NCBI GenBank assembly: GCA_905235955.1 | Contig: CAJONN010000207.1 | Coordinates: 1 to 7,291, forward strand | DNA length: 7,291 nt | Direction of reading: 5' to 3' | Origin: an uncultured Marinilabiliaceae bacterium | Lineage (GTDB): Bacteria; Bacteroidota; Bacteroidia; Bacteroidales; Marinilabiliaceae | Program-made: the position numbers and the translations under genes | Shown: positions 5,873 to 7,291 of the stretch, one piece after another | Layout of the letters: each line of letters starts with the position of its first letter | Position numbering within the stretch: position 1 is the first letter of the stretch | Notes under the pieces: generated by a model | What the model was told of the DNA's origin: nothing | What the model saw: only the letters and a program-made list of their open reading frames with translations | Database searches by the model: none

Positions 5873-6643
5873 TCAAAATTCAACTTCTCCATTCACTCCT
5901 GCACCAAAAAGTGCAAAGTCGTACTTAACGGGGTCGCTGGGGCAAAATGTGCGCAATATGTTTGTTGCCTCCTCTACAGCTTTCCAGTCGTTGGCTTTGC
6001 GAGTGAGAATGCCAAAATGCCGGCTCACATTGCCTGAATGTACATCGAGTGGTAACATCAGAGTTGATGGACTAATGTTTTTCCACAGCCCAAAATCTAC
6101 GCCACGCTCGTTGCTACGCACCATCCAACGCAAAAACATATTTAGTCGTTTGCCAGCCGAAGCTTTGCTTACATTGGCAATATGCTTGCGTGCATGCTGA
6201 CCAAGATGAGGCAATAGGGTAGAATAAAGCCTTATTAGCACTGTGCGCATTGTTTCGCCTGCAATAGGCGTAAATATTTTTTCAAGTCCGCCATTCTGAT
6301 ACACATAGCGCAAGGCACGCACCATTTGTGGCAAATCTTCGCCCTGAAATGTGCGATATACAAACTTTGAGAGTTGAGATATTTCAGCGTCAGAAGCCGA
6401 ACTAATAAAGTTGTAGGGCTCATTGCCAAGCATATTCATCATTGTGTTGCAACTTTTCAGTATAGCTTTTCGGTTGCCCCATGCTATAATTGATGCTAAA
6501 AATCCGGCTATCTCAATATCTTCTTTTTGACTAAATCTGTGAGGTATGCTTATAGGGTCAGACGAAATAAACGATGGCTGCTCATATATAAGAACTTTAT
6601 CATCGAGCAAAGCTTTTATTTCAGACAAAGCAATATTATCCAT
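5873..6643 (-). CDS. TIGR02757 / DUF2400 family protein, function unknown
   Basis: A 256-residue protein of a family named only by TIGR02757 and DUF2400, widespread in Bacteroidota. Recognisable blocks are DPISIPHRF (29-37), EDIEIAGFLASIIAWGNRK (41-59), AGKRLNMFLRWMVR (163-176) and PLDVHSGNVSRHFGIL (198-213). NDW.AVEEAT (218-227) and LRTFCPSDPVKYDFALFGAGV (230-250) complete the set. The P-L-D-V-H segment, followed by an arginine-bearing helix, resembles the P-x-D-x-H region of HhH-GPD DNA glycosylases, where the aspartate is catalytic; Asp200 would be the equivalent. That is my inference, and there is no iron-sulfur cysteine cluster at the C terminus. The length is normal for the family. ATG 6643 is the start; the stop lies 20 nt before the preferred trmN6 GTG. 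Upstream is rsmA, with a heptanucleotide array between. Confidence 0.85.
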   Translation of the reverse strand: MDNIALSEIKALLDDKVLIYEQPSFISSDPISIPHRFSQKEDIEIAGFLASIIAWGNRKAILKSCNTMMNMLGNEPYNFISSASDAEISQLSKFVYRTFQGEDLPQMVRALRYVYQNGGLEKIFTPIAGETMRTVLIRLYSTLLPHLGQHARKHIANVSKASAGKRLNMFLRWMVRSNERGVDFGLWKNISPSTLMLPLDVHSGNVSRHFGILTRKANDWKAVEEATNILRTFCPSDPVKYDFALFGAGVNGEVEF

Positions 6644-6655
6644 ACAAACCTAAAG

Positions 6656-6663
6656 CAAACTTA
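6656..6663 (-). promoter_or_regulatory. possible -7 box before the TIGR02757 gene
   Basis: On the minus strand TAAGTTTG (6663-6656) fits TAnnTTTG and forms the last unit of the heptanucleotide array. A second fit, TAGGTTTG (6652-6645), lies only 2 nt before the ATG. No TTTG stands at the usual upstream distance and the leader would be only about 6 nt, so this may be chance in A/T-rich repeats, with the gene cotranscribed from rsmA. Confidence 0.25.
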
Positions 6664-6703
6664 AAACTTAAAACTTAAAACTTAACTTAAAACTTAAAAC
6701 TTA
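6657..6703. repeat. heptanucleotide tandem repeat, unit AAACTTA
   Basis: Six exact copies of the 7-bp unit AAACTTA (TAAGTTT on the minus strand) with one shortened 5-bp copy (ACTTA, 6685-6689) as the fifth. The array fills most of the 60-bp gap between the rsmA stop (6704) and the TIGR02757 start (6643) and directly abuts the rsmA stop codon. Copy number should vary by replication slippage; it is entirely noncoding. Confidence 0.93.
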
Positions 6704-7291
6704 TTACTCAATATGTTCTGCTACCAAATTGGTTAGTTCTACAAATTCAGCTACCGACAATTGTTCAGGTCGTTTTTGCATATATGCGTTGTTGCTTAAT
6801 GCTTCATAGTTGAAGTGTATGGCGCGAATGCTGTTGCGAATAGTTTTGCGGCGCTGATTGAAAGTAGTCTTCACTACGGTGCGGAAGAGTTTTTCATCGC
6901 AACCAAGATGCTCAACATTGTTGCGCACCAATCTGATAACGCCACTTTTTACTTTTGGGGGCGGATTGAATACATTTTCGTCTACCGTAAAGAGATATTC
7001 TATATCATAATAAGCTTGCAAAAAGACGCTCAAGATGCCATAATCTTTGTTGCCCGGTCCGCTTGCCAAGCGTTTGGCAACTTCGCGCTGAAGCATACAA
7101 ACTACTTGTGGCACCAAATCTTTGTAGTCGAGAATATGAAAAAATATTTGGCTCGAAATATTGTATGGAAAATTGCCTATCACTGAAAACTTATCGCCAC
7201 CAAAAAGTTCGGTAAGGTTTAGTTTCAAGAAGTCGGCCTCTATTATTGCGTTTTCAGCAAAAGAAAAATGGTTGTGCAAATAGGCTACTGA
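6704..7291 (-). CDS. rsmA: 16S rRNA (adenine1518/1519-N6) dimethyltransferase, 5' end outside window
   Basis: Dimethylates two adjacent adenines in the 3'-terminal helix 45 of 16S rRNA during small-subunit assembly; loss of the enzyme gives kasugamycin resistance. The frame stays open through the right edge, so only the C-terminal 195 residues are present; about 70 residues including the glycine-rich SAM motif I should lie beyond. Visible hallmarks are the acidic motif before FLKLNL (the D-F/V-L strand), the catalytic NFPYNISSQIFF (family N-L/F-P-Y-N), and the MLQREVAKRLA helix that follows. After these come G-NKDYGILSVFLQ, the FNPPPKVKSGVIRL hinge and the small C-terminal helical domain ending in VAEHIE. 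A TTG at 7279 is in frame but internal, since the sequence S-V-A-Y precedes it. It appears to head the minus-strand cluster with the TIGR02757 gene and trmN6. Confidence 0.95.
   Translation of the reverse strand, partial: SVAYLHNHFSFAENAIIEADFLKLNLTELFGGDKFSVIGNFPYNISSQIFFHILDYKDLVPQVVCMLQREVAKRLASGPGNKDYGILSVFLQAYYDIEYLFTVDENVFNPPPKVKSGVIRLVRNNVEHLGCDEKLFRTVVKTTFNQRRKTIRNSIRAIHFNYEALSNNAYMQKRPEQLSVAEFVELTNLVAEHIE

Noticed and set aside
5130..5876. trmN6 or prmC as part of a restriction-modification system because of NPPY motifs
   Set aside because: Both carry family-specific blocks of tRNA and release-factor methyltransferases, and no restriction or specificity gene is nearby.
6657..6703. 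Heptamer array as a CRISPR array or origin iterons
   Set aside because: Repeats are 7 bp with no spacers, and no cas, dnaA or rep gene is present.

Overview
The window looks like ordinary chromosome from a member of the Bacteroidota, most likely the Bacteroidales. Three things point there. The proteins resemble Bacteroidales versions of their families. The tmRNA encodes a tag of the GE(T/N)xYALAA type known from Bacteroides and Porphyromonas. Candidate promoters match the Bacteroidota pattern (TTTG, about 20 nt, TAnnTTTG), while Shine-Dalgarno sequences are absent. I cannot resolve family or genus.

Layout, left to right. (1) A plus-strand cluster: the 3' part of metF (5' end outside the window), prmC (HemK, release-factor glutamine methyltransferase) starting directly after the metF stop, and a GNAT-fold acetyltransferase. 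(2) A separately promoted plus-strand ssrA (tmRNA), ending in a strong hairpin terminator. (3) Facing it on the minus strand, an acyl-carrier-protein phosphodiesterase (acpH family); the two transcripts appear to share the bidirectional terminator. (4) A divergent promoter region of about 170 bp. (5) A tight plus-strand operon: thioredoxin with a CSPC active site, a conserved protein of unknown function, and a beta-class carbonic anhydrase overlapping the previous gene by ATGA. (6) A 124-bp convergent gap without a recognisable feature. (7) A minus-strand cluster read right to left: rsmA (ksgA; 5' end outside the window), a heptanucleotide repeat array, a TIGR02757/DUF2400 protein, and trmN6 (tRNA1Val A37 N6-methyltransferase).

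The functional theme is translation and its upkeep: release-factor methylation (PrmC), ribosome rescue (tmRNA), 16S rRNA dimethylation (RsmA) and tRNA methylation (TrmN6). Around these sit one-carbon metabolism (MetF), acyl-carrier turnover (AcpH), and a redox/bicarbonate operon (thioredoxin, unknown protein, carbonic anhydrase). There is no tRNA, rRNA, CRISPR array, insertion sequence or phage gene. I see no convincing new multi-gene system. The points most worth a second look are the heptanucleotide array whose unit mimics a -7 promoter box, the unknown protein between thioredoxin and carbonic anhydrase, the DUF2400 protein between two adenine-N6 methyltransferases, and small active-site departures in the thioredoxin and the GNAT protein.
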